From Corticibacter populi (GTDB lineage Bacteria > Pseudomonadota > Gammaproteobacteria > Burkholderiales > Burkholderiaceae_C): DNA of 64,000 nucleotides. Below the pieces are notes generated by a model that was not told where the DNA came from, made no database searches, and saw nothing but the letters and a program-made list of their open reading frames with translations. A program made the translations under genes and the position numbers. Shown here piece after piece: positions 18,327 through 26,463 of the stretch (its first letter is position 1; every line of letters starts with the position of its first letter). The stretch is from the NCBI RefSeq assembly GCF_004217315.1, contig NZ_SGWR01000002.1, forward strand, positions 798,414-862,413, given 5' to 3'.

Positions 18327-19462
18327 CACACCGCTCCCGATTGAACCCGCCGGACGCGATGGCGGATGAAGAAGTCCGACGACGCGACGCAGATCACCAG
18401 GATGGCCTGGATCAGCTGCACCATCGAGAAGGGGATCTGGTAGAACACCTGCAGGCTGCGCCCGGCCACGAACAGCATGGCCATCAGCAGCGCCACCACC
18501 AGTGCCGCAACCGGGTTGTTGCGCGCCAGAAAGGCGATCAGGATGCCGGAGAAGCCATAGCCCAGGTAGAACGACTGGGTCAGGCGCCCTTCCTGGCCAG
18601 CCGTCACCAGCAAGCCGGCCAGCCCGGCCAGTGCGCCGGATCCGAGCACCGCCGCGAGCGTGATGCCGACGACCGGCACACCCACCGCCGTGGCAACCCG
18701 GGTGCTGGCATCGACGAAGCGCAGGTACAGGCCGGCCCTGGAGACGTTGAGCAGCCACAGCGCCAGCAACGCGACGATGGCCGCGATCGGCACCGCCAGG
18801 CTGATGCCGTCGAGCACATCCGGCAGCCGCTCGAAAGGACGGAACTGCGGCGAATAGGGAAAGGCGTCCTTGGGATCCTTCCAGCTGCCATAGACCAGAT
18901 GCAGCAGGAAATTGCCGGCCACGTAATTGAGCATCAGGGTCGAGATGATCTCGTTGACCTGCAGGCGGATCTTCAGCAGCGCGGGCACTATCACCCAGGC
19001 CAGGCCTCCCAGGCAGGCGGCCAGCATCATCAAGGGCAGGCGCAACGCGGGCGGCCCCACCTCGAAGAGCGACACCGCGGTGGCGGCGATGCCGCCCCAG
19101 ATCATCTGCCCTTCGAGCCCGAGATTCCAGAACCGCGCCCGGAAGGCCACGCAACCGGCCAACCCGACCAGGATCATCGGTGCGGCCTGAAACAGCACGG
19201 CCTTGAGGCTCTGGCTGTCCAGCACGGTCATGACGACGAATTCATTGAGCAGCTCATCGGCAGGCACACCGGCAGCCACCAGGATGGCGACCGAGATCCC
19301 CAGGCCGACCAGCAGCGACAGCGCGATGATGGCGGCTTGCTGCCACCAGGGCATCTGCTGGCGAATTTCGATGGTGTAGCGGCGCGTGAACAGCGGCTGG
19401 CGCGCCTCGGTGGCGCGTGCCGGCGCGGCGGTTCCGGATGAAAGAGTGGCTTGTTCAGGCAT
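18326..19462 (-). CDS. Nucleoside-type ABC permease (YufP/NupP-like), second system
   Basis: This is a 378-residue inner-membrane permease. A polar N-terminal tail of about 38 residues precedes TM1 (AAIIALSLLVGLGISVAILV). The family block RARFWNLGLEGQMIWGGIAA (about 107-126) and the LQVNEIISTLMLNYVAGNFL helix (about 168-187) match the paralogue 12247-13314. The N-terminal tail is longer than in that paralogue. The gene overlaps the ATPase gene by 8 bases and the next permease by 1 base, the same overlap pattern as in operon 1, which suggests duplication of a whole transporter cassette. Confidence 0.93.
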   Translation of the reverse strand: MPEQATLSSGTAAPARATEARQPLFTRRYTIEIRQQMPWWQQAAIIALSLLVGLGISVAILVAAGVPADELLNEFVVMTVLDSQSLKAVLFQAAPMILVGLAGCVAFRARFWNLGLEGQMIWGGIAATAVSLFEVGPPALRLPLMMLAACLGGLAWVIVPALLKIRLQVNEIISTLMLNYVAGNFLLHLVYGSWKDPKDAFPYSPQFRPFERLPDVLDGISLAVPIAAIVALLALWLLNVSRAGLYLRFVDASTRVATAVGVPVVGITLAAVLGSGALAGLAGLLVTAGQEGRLTQSFYLGYGFSGILIAFLARNNPVAALVVALLMAMLFVAGRSLQVFYQIPFSMVQLIQAILVICVASSDFFIRHRVRRVQSGAV

Positions 19463-20996
19463 GAGAGACCATCGCCTTTCCTATGGCCTGCCGATCGGCA
19501 GGCCGGCCGAACTCCGCGACGATGCGGCCCTTGTTCATGACACCGATGCGGTCGGCCAGGCCCAGCACCTCATCGAGATCCTCGCTGATGAGCAGCACGG
19601 CCGCTCCCGCATCGCGTGCGGCGCGCAGCCGTGCATGCACGGCCTGGCTGGCCTTGACGTCCAGGCCGCGGCTCGGGCTGTGCACCAGCACCAGTTGCGG
19701 CCGGCGGCCGAACTCCCGTGCGATCACCAGTTTCTGCGCATTGCCGCCGGACAGCAGTGCGGCCTTCTGGCGCAGCAACCGCACGCCCTGCACGTCGAAC
19801 TGCGCCACCGCCGCGGCGGCAGCCCGGTCCATGCGCCGCCGGTCCAGCCACCACCAGGGGCCATAGGCGCCATCGGCCACCTGGCCAACGCCGTGGTTCT
19901 CCGAAACCGACAGCCCTGCGGCCAGGGCCGCACCATAGCGATCAGCCGGAATGCAGGCGATGCGCAGTTCGTGGCGCTGGCGACCGCTGGCGTGCAGGAG
20001 GTCGCCGAACCCGGCCAGTTCGGCACTGCCTTCGCAGGGCTGAGGAATGCCCATCAGGGCGTTGGCCAGCTCTCCCTGGCCATTGCCGCCCACACCAGCG
20101 ATGCCGTAGATCTCGCCGCTGCGCAGTTGCAGGTCCACACCACCCGGCACCGCCTCCTGCCCGCCGGAGCCGGTGGCACTGCCGGATGGCACACGCAGTT
20201 GCCGCACCGTCAGCCGCACCTCGCCCGGCTGGCCCGGTTCATATGCCACCCGCGGCGACGACTCGCCCACGGTCAGTCGCACCAGATCATCCTCGGACGC
20301 ATCACCTGGCGCCAGGGTCTCGATGGTCCGGCCGCCCCGCATCACGGTAACCCGGTCGGCAAAGCGCTTGACATCGGCCATCTTGTGCGTGACCAGCACC
20401 ACCGCCGCGCCCTGCCGCGCCAGTGCTTGCATCGTGGCCAGCAGGCGCTGCGCCTCCTGGTCGGTGAGCACTGCGGTCGGCTCATCGAGGATCAGGATGC
20501 GCGCACCCGCCAGCAGCACCTTGAGGATCTCGACCCGCTGCTGCTCGGCGATCGACAGGGCCAGCGTGGATTTGGCCGGATCGATCTCGAAGCCGAGTTC
20601 GGCGGCCTTGGCCTCGATGCGGCGGCACACCCAGGCCAGCCGCTTCGTGTGCGTGACCGGTGCCTCCGGGCTGGCCGGCAGGCTCAGCAGAATGTTCTCG
20701 GCCACGCTGAAGGGCCGCACCAGCTTGAAATGCTGGTGCACCATGCCGATCCGGTGCCGGCTGGCATCGCTCGGACCGCCCAGGCGTACCGGGTTGTCGT
20801 CGATGAGCATCTCCCCGCTCTCGGGCGCGTACAGGCCGGCGGCGATGTTCATCAGCGATGACTTGCCCGCGCCGTTCTCGCCAAGCAGCGCATGCACCTC
20901 GCCCCAGCGGACCGTGAAGCTGGCCTGCGAGAGCGCCTGGAAGCCGTCGAACGACTTGCTGACGTTCCGCAGTTCAAGCGCATTGTGGGCGGCCAT
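19455..20996 (-). CDS. Nucleoside-type ABC ATPase with two ABC modules, second system
   Basis: This is a 513-residue double-module ABC ATPase. Module 1 has Walker A GENGAGKSS (about 38-46), a Q-loop in MVHQHFKLVRPF, signature LSIAEQQRVEI and Walker B ILILDEPTAVLTD. Module 2 has GVGGNGQGEL, signature LSGGNAQKLVIAREF and LVLVHSPSRGLD. A loop of about 25 residues (near 255-280, GSATGSGGQEAVPGG) between the modules is not matched in the 13307-14863 paralogue. The gene starts 5 bases after the binding-protein stop. Confidence 0.94.
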   Translation of the reverse strand: MAAHNALELRNVSKSFDGFQALSQASFTVRWGEVHALLGENGAGKSSLMNIAAGLYAPESGEMLIDDNPVRLGGPSDASRHRIGMVHQHFKLVRPFSVAENILLSLPASPEAPVTHTKRLAWVCRRIEAKAAELGFEIDPAKSTLALSIAEQQRVEILKVLLAGARILILDEPTAVLTDQEAQRLLATMQALARQGAAVVLVTHKMADVKRFADRVTVMRGGRTIETLAPGDASEDDLVRLTVGESSPRVAYEPGQPGEVRLTVRQLRVPSGSATGSGGQEAVPGGVDLQLRSGEIYGIAGVGGNGQGELANALMGIPQPCEGSAELAGFGDLLHASGRQRHELRIACIPADRYGAALAAGLSVSENHGVGQVADGAYGPWWWLDRRRMDRAAAAAVAQFDVQGVRLLRQKAALLSGGNAQKLVIAREFGRRPQLVLVHSPSRGLDVKASQAVHARLRAARDAGAAVLLISEDLDEVLGLADRIGVMNKGRIVAEFGRPADRQAIGKAMVSHA

Positions 20997-21001
20997 GGCG
21001 G

Positions 21002-22096
21002 TCAGTCCTGCGTGATCACACCCTTGACGAACCAGTCCATCTGCCAGAGCTGCGCATCGGGCATCACCGCGCCGGCGGCGATGCGCTCATTGCCGTCGCG
21101 ATCGGACATGGGGCCGCTGTAGAGCGTCTTCTCGCCCTTGAGGAATTCCTCGCGGGCGGCCATGATGCGCTCGGCCTGCTCAGCGGGAACCGCCGGTCCG
21201 CAGCAGGCGGCGTCAGTGCCACCTTCCTGCATCGACAGCAGCGCGCCGTTCGGATTGGGCTTCCAGTCGCCAGCGGCAACCTTCTTGAGTTCGGGAATCA
21301 GAAAGCGGTCCCATACCCAGACCGACGAGCAGACGGTGGCTTCGGGCGCGAACTCGCGCATGTCGCGGTGGTGGCCGGTGCCGTGGGCGCCGCGCTCCTG
21401 CGCGACGATCTGCGGCGTCGGGCTGTCGACGTGCTGCCCCAGCACATCGGCGCCGGCATCGAGCAGCGCGGTGGCGGCGGCGCGCTCCTTGACCGGGTCG
21501 TTCCAGGCGCCGGTGTAGATCACCGTCACCGTGGCGGCAGGGTTGATCGACTGCGCACCCAGTGCGAACCCGTTGATGGCCCAGTTGACCGGGCCAACCG
21601 GATTGGCCGCCACATAGCCGAGCTTGCCGCTCTTGGAACTGGCCGCCGCGGCCATGCCGCACAGGTACTGGCTCTCGTAGGTGCGGCCATTGAAGGACAG
21701 CAGATTGGGCGCACTGGTCGTGCCCGAGGCATTGAGGAACGCCACCTGCGGGTACTTGGTGGCCAGCTCCTTGAAGGTGTCCGAATAGCCGAAGGCCGTG
21801 CCGATCACCACATTGGCACCGCGCTGGATCAGGCGCTCGACCGTCGGGCGGATCGCCGAGGCGTTCTCCGGCACACTCTCGACGTACTGGATCTTCACGT
21901 CCAGCTCGTTCTCGATCTTCTGGCGCGCCTCGTCAAACGCCTGGGTCCAGCCGCCGTCATTGCGGGGGCTGATGTAGAGCATGGCGATTTTCATCGGCTC
22001 TTTCAGGGTCAGGCCGTCCTGGGCCAGCGCCGGCATGGCGACGCTGACGGTCAGGCATGCGGCGCAGGCCAAGGCGGGCAGAAAGCGATGGGACAT
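21002..22096 (-). CDS. BMP-family substrate-binding protein, second system
   Basis: This is a 364-residue periplasmic binding protein of the Med/BmpA family. The signal peptide is MSHRFLPALACAACLTVSVAMPALA, cleaved before QDG. Shared family blocks are SPRNDGGWTQAFDEARQKIE (about 42-61) and FGYSDTFKELATKYPQVAF. The start at 22096 is preceded by GGAGG eight bases upstream. An ATG five codons earlier would use no ribosome-binding site. Two adjacent cysteines (AACCGP, about 300-305) are unusual and absent from the 14860-15969 paralogue. It lies 63 bases after the VOC-family gene in operon 2. Confidence 0.92.
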   Translation of the reverse strand: MSHRFLPALACAACLTVSVAMPALAQDGLTLKEPMKIAMLYISPRNDGGWTQAFDEARQKIENELDVKIQYVESVPENASAIRPTVERLIQRGANVVIGTAFGYSDTFKELATKYPQVAFLNASGTTSAPNLLSFNGRTYESQYLCGMAAAASSKSGKLGYVAANPVGPVNWAINGFALGAQSINPAATVTVIYTGAWNDPVKERAAATALLDAGADVLGQHVDSPTPQIVAQERGAHGTGHHRDMREFAPEATVCSSVWVWDRFLIPELKKVAAGDWKPNPNGALLSMQEGGTDAACCGPAVPAEQAERIMAAREEFLKGEKTLYSGPMSDRDGNERIAAGAVMPDAQLWQMDWFVKGVITQD

Positions 22097-22159
22097 GTCA
22101 CGTACCTCCATGGGTTCGGATTTCAGGGGTGGGGGAAAGGGGTCGTCAAGGGCCGGGGG

Positions 22160-22546
22160 TCACAGCATGTGATTGATGCGAAAGACGTTCTGCTCCGGAT
22201 CCAGCAGCACGGCCTGGTACCAGTTGTAATAGGTCTTGTAGGGAGGCTTGACGAGTGTGGCCCCCTGCGCCTGGGCCACCGGCACCAGCCGGTCGACCTC
22301 CTGCGGACTGTCCACGTCGATGTTCAGCAAGAATTTCACGCCCCGGGAATCGGCATGCTCGGCCAGATGCAGCATTTCATAGGCGTCATGGGCGTTGAAG
22401 CCCAGGCAGGACTTGCCGGTATCGAGGCCGCGAAAGATCGGCGAGCGGATCGCCTCAATCTCCGGGAAGCCGAACAGCTGGCTGTAAAAAGCGCTGAGCG
22501 CCTCGATGTCGCGGGCAAAGACGTTGACATAGGAGAGCGTGCTCAT
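22160..22546 (-). CDS. VOC (glyoxalase/bleomycin-resistance fold) protein
   Basis: This is a 128-residue single-domain VOC protein. It shows the paired beta-alpha-beta-beta-beta pattern: SYVNVFARDIEALSAFYSQLFGF in the first half and FLLNIDVDSPQEVDRLVPVAQAQGA in the second, ending FRINHML. Metal-binding positions are not clear, so it may be an isomerase/lyase, a dioxygenase subunit or a binding protein. Its start overlaps the stop of the dioxygenase 22543-23550 by ATGA, so the two are translated together. It may act on the product of the dioxygenase, for example opening or isomerising an oxidised ring; that is inference. Confidence 0.85.
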   Translation of the reverse strand: MSTLSYVNVFARDIEALSAFYSQLFGFPEIEAIRSPIFRGLDTGKSCLGFNAHDAYEMLHLAEHADSRGVKFLLNIDVDSPQEVDRLVPVAQAQGATLVKPPYKTYYNWYQAVLLDPEQNVFRINHML

Positions 22547-23550
22547 GCTGCGATGCCTTTTCCGAAGGTGGTCTGCTTGACGAACTTGGAGTGCAGGTGA
22601 TCGCCGGAGGTGATGGGGCGGTAGTGAGGTGGATTGGCGGCGCTGCTGCAGCCGGGCAGGCATTCGATCACGGCGTCATAGTTGGGCTGGTGGAAGAACA
22701 CCAGCGACTGGCGCTTGTCATCGGAGGTGCTGTCCTCGGGCGGGTTGATAACGCGGTGCAGCGTCGAGATCCACTCATCGTTGGTCCACTGCATCATCAG
22801 GTCGCCAATGTTGACAACAAAACCGTCCTCGACGTGCGGCACGTCGACCCAGTTGCCATCGCGGTTGCAGACCTGGAGGCCGCCACGCGCGCTGTCCGGA
22901 CGCACGATGGTCATGCTGCCATAGTCGGTGTGCGCGCCGGCGCGCATCTGTCCGGGCTGGATGCCATCCTTGAGGTGCGGATAGCTGAGGCTGCGGAACA
23001 TGCTGATGTGCTCGTCGATCTTGTCGTCGAAGTAGTGTTCCGGCAACTTCAGTGCCAGGGCGAAGATGCGCATCATGGCGGCAGCCAGCTCGCTCATGAC
23101 CTGGAAGTACTCCTCGTAGGCCTCCTTGAAGCCCGGCAGGTTCTCGGGCCAGACGTTGGGCGCGAAGTGCGGGCCGGCCGCTTTGCCGCGGTGGTATTCA
23201 TCGTCGGGCACGTTGCTGGGCCCGATCGAGAATGATTCCTTGAGGTCGGGCGGCGCCTCTTCCTCGAGCGAGTACGAGAGGCCTTCCTCGGCCACGCCCG
23301 AATAGCCGCGCACCATGTCCGGACTGGGACGGTCCACCTTGCGCTTTTCCTCCAGCGGCAGCGCGAAGAACCGGCGCGTCAGCACATACACGCGTTCGAT
23401 CAATTCCCGGGGAATCTGGTGATTGACGATGACCAGAAACCCGATGCTGCGGCACGCCTGGTCGACGGCCTCCGCTACTTTCTCCTTGCCTTCGGACGTA
23501 CCGGAGAAATATGGTTGCAGGTCAATGATGGGAACATGTTGCAAGATCAT
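22543..23550 (-). CDS. Fe(II)/2-oxoglutarate dioxygenase, isopenicillin N synthase-like (copy 2)
   Basis: This is a 335-residue isopenicillin-N-synthase-like oxygenase. DIOX_N covers about 4-130 with FFALPLEEKRK. Iron ligands are His207 and Asp209 (HTDYG) and His265 (STLHRVIN). The RxS motif is Arg280-Ser282. Between 85 and 125 there is an acidic stretch (LSYSLEEEAPPD) not shared with copies 1, 3 or 4, a likely substrate-specificity loop. The ATG at 23550 has AGGA about 8 bases upstream. The reading frame stays open far upstream but that part is the shadow of copy 3. It is second in operon 2 and overlaps the VOC gene. Confidence 0.92.
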   Translation of the reverse strand: MILQHVPIIDLQPYFSGTSEGKEKVAEAVDQACRSIGFLVIVNHQIPRELIERVYVLTRRFFALPLEEKRKVDRPSPDMVRGYSGVAEEGLSYSLEEEAPPDLKESFSIGPSNVPDDEYHRGKAAGPHFAPNVWPENLPGFKEAYEEYFQVMSELAAAMMRIFALALKLPEHYFDDKIDEHISMFRSLSYPHLKDGIQPGQMRAGAHTDYGSMTIVRPDSARGGLQVCNRDGNWVDVPHVEDGFVVNIGDLMMQWTNDEWISTLHRVINPPEDSTSDDKRQSLVFFHQPNYDAVIECLPGCSSAANPPHYRPITSGDHLHSKFVKQTTFGKGIAA

Positions 23551-23609
23551 GGTTTTTCCTGGAAAGGCAGGGGAAACGAGGTGGGCCGGCCAAACGGCAA
23601 AACCTGGGC

Positions 23610-24575
23610 TCAGGCCGCCTTGCGGTAGTCGTGGTTGCGGTTCAGCCGCTCCATCAGGTAATCGCCATAGACCACGGGCGGAAACTGGGGCGGGTGCTCG
23701 GCGTCGATGCATGCTGGCAGGCATTCGATGCGGCTCTTCATGTTTGGGTCGAGGAAGTAAGGCATCGAGTAGCGGTCGCCACCCGAACGGTTGATGACCC
23801 GGTGCGGCGTCGAGACCAGACGCCCGTTGGTCCAGCGCGAGAGCATGTCGCCCACATTGAGCACATAGGCGTTCGGGATGGGTGGCGCCTCGATCCAATC
23901 TCCACCCACCGGGCGCACCTGCAGGCCGCCGGAATCGTCCTGCGCCAGCAGCGTGATGACGCCATAGTCGGTGTGGGGTGCCGAACCCATTTGCACATCC
24001 TCCTGCGGCGCCTGGGGCGGGTAGTGCAGCAGGCGCAGAAAGGTCGTCGGCTTCTCGAAGAAGCTGTCCAGCGCGGTATCGGGCATGTCCAGCCCCATGG
24101 CGACCAGACGGATGATGTAGCGCCCCAGCGCGTCGACCTGCGCGATATAAGCCTCGATGGCGGGACGGAAGCCCGGCAGCCACTGCGGCCATTGGTTGGG
24201 TCCCTGGATCGGCTCGCCTGCCAGCAGAGCCGGATCATCGGCGGCCAGTTCGTGCATCAGCATCAGCGATTCGCTCATGTTGGGGCGGGTCACCTTGGCC
24301 ACGGACGAGGTCCGGATGGTTTCGGTCGCCATGCCGATGTAACCGCGGTGGAACGCATTGACGGCCAGCGACTGTTTGAGCGCCAGATCGGAGGCATGGA
24401 AGCGCCGGGAAGCCTCGAAGGCACTGACACGCACCGCAGGATCAACGTTGTGCCCGCAGATGTAGGCGAAACCGATGGTGCTGAGCGCCTCGTAAAGCAC
24501 CTTGGCAACCGCATCGGCGGTAGGATGCTGGCTGTCGATGTTCCCCTGGAGATCAATGAGCGGAATCGATTGCAT
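23610..24575 (-). CDS. Fe(II)/2-oxoglutarate dioxygenase, isopenicillin N synthase-like (copy 3)
   Basis: This is a 321-residue isopenicillin-N-synthase-like oxygenase, first gene of operon 2. Iron ligands are His201 and Asp203 (HTDYG) and His258 (STPHRVIN). The RxS motif is Arg268-Ser270 (RYSMPYF). The usual FFALPLEEK at the end of the N-domain is replaced by FHASDLALKQSL, so this copy is the most divergent of the four in the window in that region. AGGGAAG precedes the ATG. A sigma-54-like promoter lies 48-64 bases upstream. Tandem copies 2 and 3 suggest successive oxidations or two substrates. Confidence 0.92.
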   Translation of the reverse strand: MQSIPLIDLQGNIDSQHPTADAVAKVLYEALSTIGFAYICGHNVDPAVRVSAFEASRRFHASDLALKQSLAVNAFHRGYIGMATETIRTSSVAKVTRPNMSESLMLMHELAADDPALLAGEPIQGPNQWPQWLPGFRPAIEAYIAQVDALGRYIIRLVAMGLDMPDTALDSFFEKPTTFLRLLHYPPQAPQEDVQMGSAPHTDYGVITLLAQDDSGGLQVRPVGGDWIEAPPIPNAYVLNVGDMLSRWTNGRLVSTPHRVINRSGGDRYSMPYFLDPNMKSRIECLPACIDAEHPPQFPPVVYGDYLMERLNRNHDYRKAA

Positions 24576-24622
24576 GGTCTTCCCTTTGCGTGAGCAAGAA
24601 CGACACTGTTCCCGCGAAGCTG

Positions 24623-24639
24623 AGCAAGAAGCGTGCCCA
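24623..24639 (-). promoter_or_regulatory. Candidate sigma-54 promoter for the dioxygenase/BMP operon 2
   Basis: The minus strand reads TGGGCACGCTTCTTGCT. It has GG-N10-GC spacing and 12 of 14 informative matches to YTGGCACGRNNNTTGCW. The predicted start of transcription is near 24612, 37 bases before the ATG. Its -12 half lies in the second of two direct repeats TGAGCAAGAA at 24591-24600 and 24621-24630, spaced 30 bp. Confidence 0.55.
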
Positions 24640-24641
24640 TA

Positions 24642-24672
24642 CTGACCAAACGGACAAAAACAGACCAGATGG
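24642..24672. promoter_or_regulatory. RutR-box-like site and related half-repeat
   Basis: CTGACCAAACGGACAA (24642-24657) matches 11 of 14 informative positions of the E. coli RutR box TTGACCANNTGGTCAA. A second GACCA-containing repeat, ACAGACCAGATGG, follows at 24660-24672. Both sit just upstream of the candidate sigma-54 promoter. Binding by the RutR-like protein encoded at 9315-10082 is a hypothesis. Confidence 0.35.
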
Positions 24673-24900
24673 AATAATTTGACAGGGGATCAGCCGTTCG
24701 CAGGCCGCCACAAGCCATGTGATCCGGCTGAACCTGACTGCAGCTGGTGCATCAACAGCGTAAAGCGCCGCCCCATGTGGTGCGTTCGCGCCCCGTGCGC
24801 TGATTCAGGCACTTTCCTTGTGCATGGGGGCGCAGATCAGTCGGCCCGGAAAATGGCCGCGCGGGGGGCGCCACGCCGCCAGCGGCGCAGCAGCAGCCCA
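24673..24900. other. Gene-free stretch between operon 2 promoter and pdxR
   Basis: This remainder of a 325-base gap carries no convincing gene. A small GC hairpin (CGCCG-CCAG-CGGCG, near 24870) lies just after the pdxR stop and could slow transcription, but it has no U-tract. Any upstream activating site for the operon 2 promoter would be expected near 24690-24760, where I see no clear palindrome. Confidence 0.45.
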
Positions 24901-26334
24901 TCAGGCCAGCAAGGCCCCCAGCGCGCGGCCGATCGCCGGATCGAGGCACTGCGCGGCATTGAAGCGCATGAAGCTGCCAGCGCTTTGCGACAGGCTGAAG
25001 GCATTGCCCGGCGCCAGCACCATGCGGTGTTGCAGCAAGGCCCGCTGCGAGAGGTCCGCGGCATCGACGCCGTCCGGCAGCCGGCACCACAGGAACATGC
25101 CGGCCTGCGGCCGGTGCCAGGGCTGGATGCCAAGCCGCTGCAGGCGCTCGATGGTCAGTCCCATCGCATCGGCCAGCCGCGCGCGCAAGCCGTTCATGTG
25201 GCGCTGGTAGGTACCTCCGGCCAGCAGGGTGTGCAGCAGCTCGGCCGAGAAGTGGCCGGATTCGAATGCAGTGGCGAGCTTCAGGTCCACCAGCTGGCTG
25301 ATCCAGTCCGCGCGCGTGGCAATGTGGCCGACTCGCACCGAAGCCGACAGCGTCTTGGAGAAGCTGCCCACGTACACCACGCGCTGCAGGCCGTCGAGCG
25401 CGGCCAGGCGCGGCGCGGGGTGGTGTTCGAAGTCGGCGAACACGTCGTCCTCGATGATGGTCAGCTCATGCTGCGCAGCCAGCACCAGCACCTGGTGCGC
25501 CACCTCCAGGCTGAGGCTGGCCCCGGTGGGGTTGTGCAGCGCCGCGTTGGTGAGATAGAGGCGCGGGCGGTGCTGCGCCAGGCACTGCGCCAGCGCGACG
25601 AGATCCGGCCCCTGCGGCGTGTACGGCACGCTGACGACCTCGGCACGGTGCGCGCGCAGCATGGCCTGGAAGCTGAAATAGCACGGATCGTCCACCAGCA
25701 CGGTGTCGCCCGGCTGCAGCAGGAAGCGGCACAGCAGGTCCACCGCCTGCGTGCCCGATTCGGTCAGCATCAGCTGCGCGGGCGCCGCCTTGACGCCGCG
25801 CTCGGCCAGCCGGTGCGAGAGCAGCTGGCGCAGCTGCGGCGAGCCCTGCGGCGTGCCATAGCCGGTCAGCGGCGCGAGCGCACGGCGCGAGAGCGTGCGC
25901 AGCGCGCGGCGGATGTCCTGCTCAGGCATCCAGGTCTCGGGCAGCCAGCCGCAGCCGGGCTTGAGGCTGGCGGCATCGGCCAGCAGCGACTGGCGCGTCA
26001 CCCAGACCGGGTCACTCTGCGGTGCCATGCCGGGCTGCACCTCGGCGACGCTGAACGGCGTGAGCTGCCGCCCCACGTAGAAGCCCGAGCCGGGGCGCGA
26101 CTCGATGACCCCTTCGGCCACCAGCCGTGCATAGGCATCCACCACGGTCGAACGCGCCACGCCCAACGCTTCGGCCTGTGCGCGGATCGAAGGCAGGCGC
26201 TTGCCGGCGCACAAGCTGCGGCCCTCGATGCGCTGGCGAATATCGCGCATGACCTGCTCGACGCGCGTGGATGCGACGCCATGGTCGGCCGTTGGCTGCA
26301 GCTGTGGCTGGCCGGGAATGGGGGTTTCGGGCAT
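24901..26334 (-). CDS. pdxR: MocR-type (GntR/aminotransferase) regulator PdxR
   Basis: This is a 477-residue MocR regulator. An N-terminal GntR winged helix (about 22-92, with KRLPSIRAQAEALGVARSTV) is fused to a fold-type I aminotransferase domain (about 120-475). The PLP lysine is expected in GSFSKTLSASVRVG (near 312). PdxR proteins sense PLP and control the pdxST genes. This gene lies divergent to pdxS with only 129 bases between the starts, which makes the assignment firm. Three AACCGTAC half-sites in that gap are probable operators. The aminotransferase core looks intact, as usual for the family, but catalysis is not implied. Confidence 0.93.
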   Translation of the reverse strand: MPETPIPGQPQLQPTADHGVASTRVEQVMRDIRQRIEGRSLCAGKRLPSIRAQAEALGVARSTVVDAYARLVAEGVIESRPGSGFYVGRQLTPFSVAEVQPGMAPQSDPVWVTRQSLLADAASLKPGCGWLPETWMPEQDIRRALRTLSRRALAPLTGYGTPQGSPQLRQLLSHRLAERGVKAAPAQLMLTESGTQAVDLLCRFLLQPGDTVLVDDPCYFSFQAMLRAHRAEVVSVPYTPQGPDLVALAQCLAQHRPRLYLTNAALHNPTGASLSLEVAHQVLVLAAQHELTIIEDDVFADFEHHPAPRLAALDGLQRVVYVGSFSKTLSASVRVGHIATRADWISQLVDLKLATAFESGHFSAELLHTLLAGGTYQRHMNGLRARLADAMGLTIERLQRLGIQPWHRPQAGMFLWCRLPDGVDAADLSQRALLQHRMVLAPGNAFSLSQSAGSFMRFNAAQCLDPAIGRALGALLA

Positions 26335-26349
26335 GGTATCGGGGAAGGG

Positions 26350-26392
26350 AACCGTACTGGCAGTTGATCAGTACGGTTTGTTCAAACCGTAC
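26350..26392. promoter_or_regulatory. PdxR operator region
   Basis: Three copies of AACCGTAC occur: plus orientation at 26350-26357, inverted at 26371-26378 and plus at 26385-26392. The last two form a perfect GTACGGTTTG-TT-CAAACCGTAC palindrome. The first and second form another 10-bp inverted repeat, AACCGTACTG/CAGTACGGTT. MocR proteins often bind arrays of direct and inverted half-sites, so this fits PdxR control of both divergent genes. Confidence 0.7.
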
Positions 26393-26463
26393 CGCAATCA
26401 TAGCTGTTGCGGCGGCCCGGCCTTGCCTACCATGCAAGACTTTCCACCCCTGACTGCTGAACC

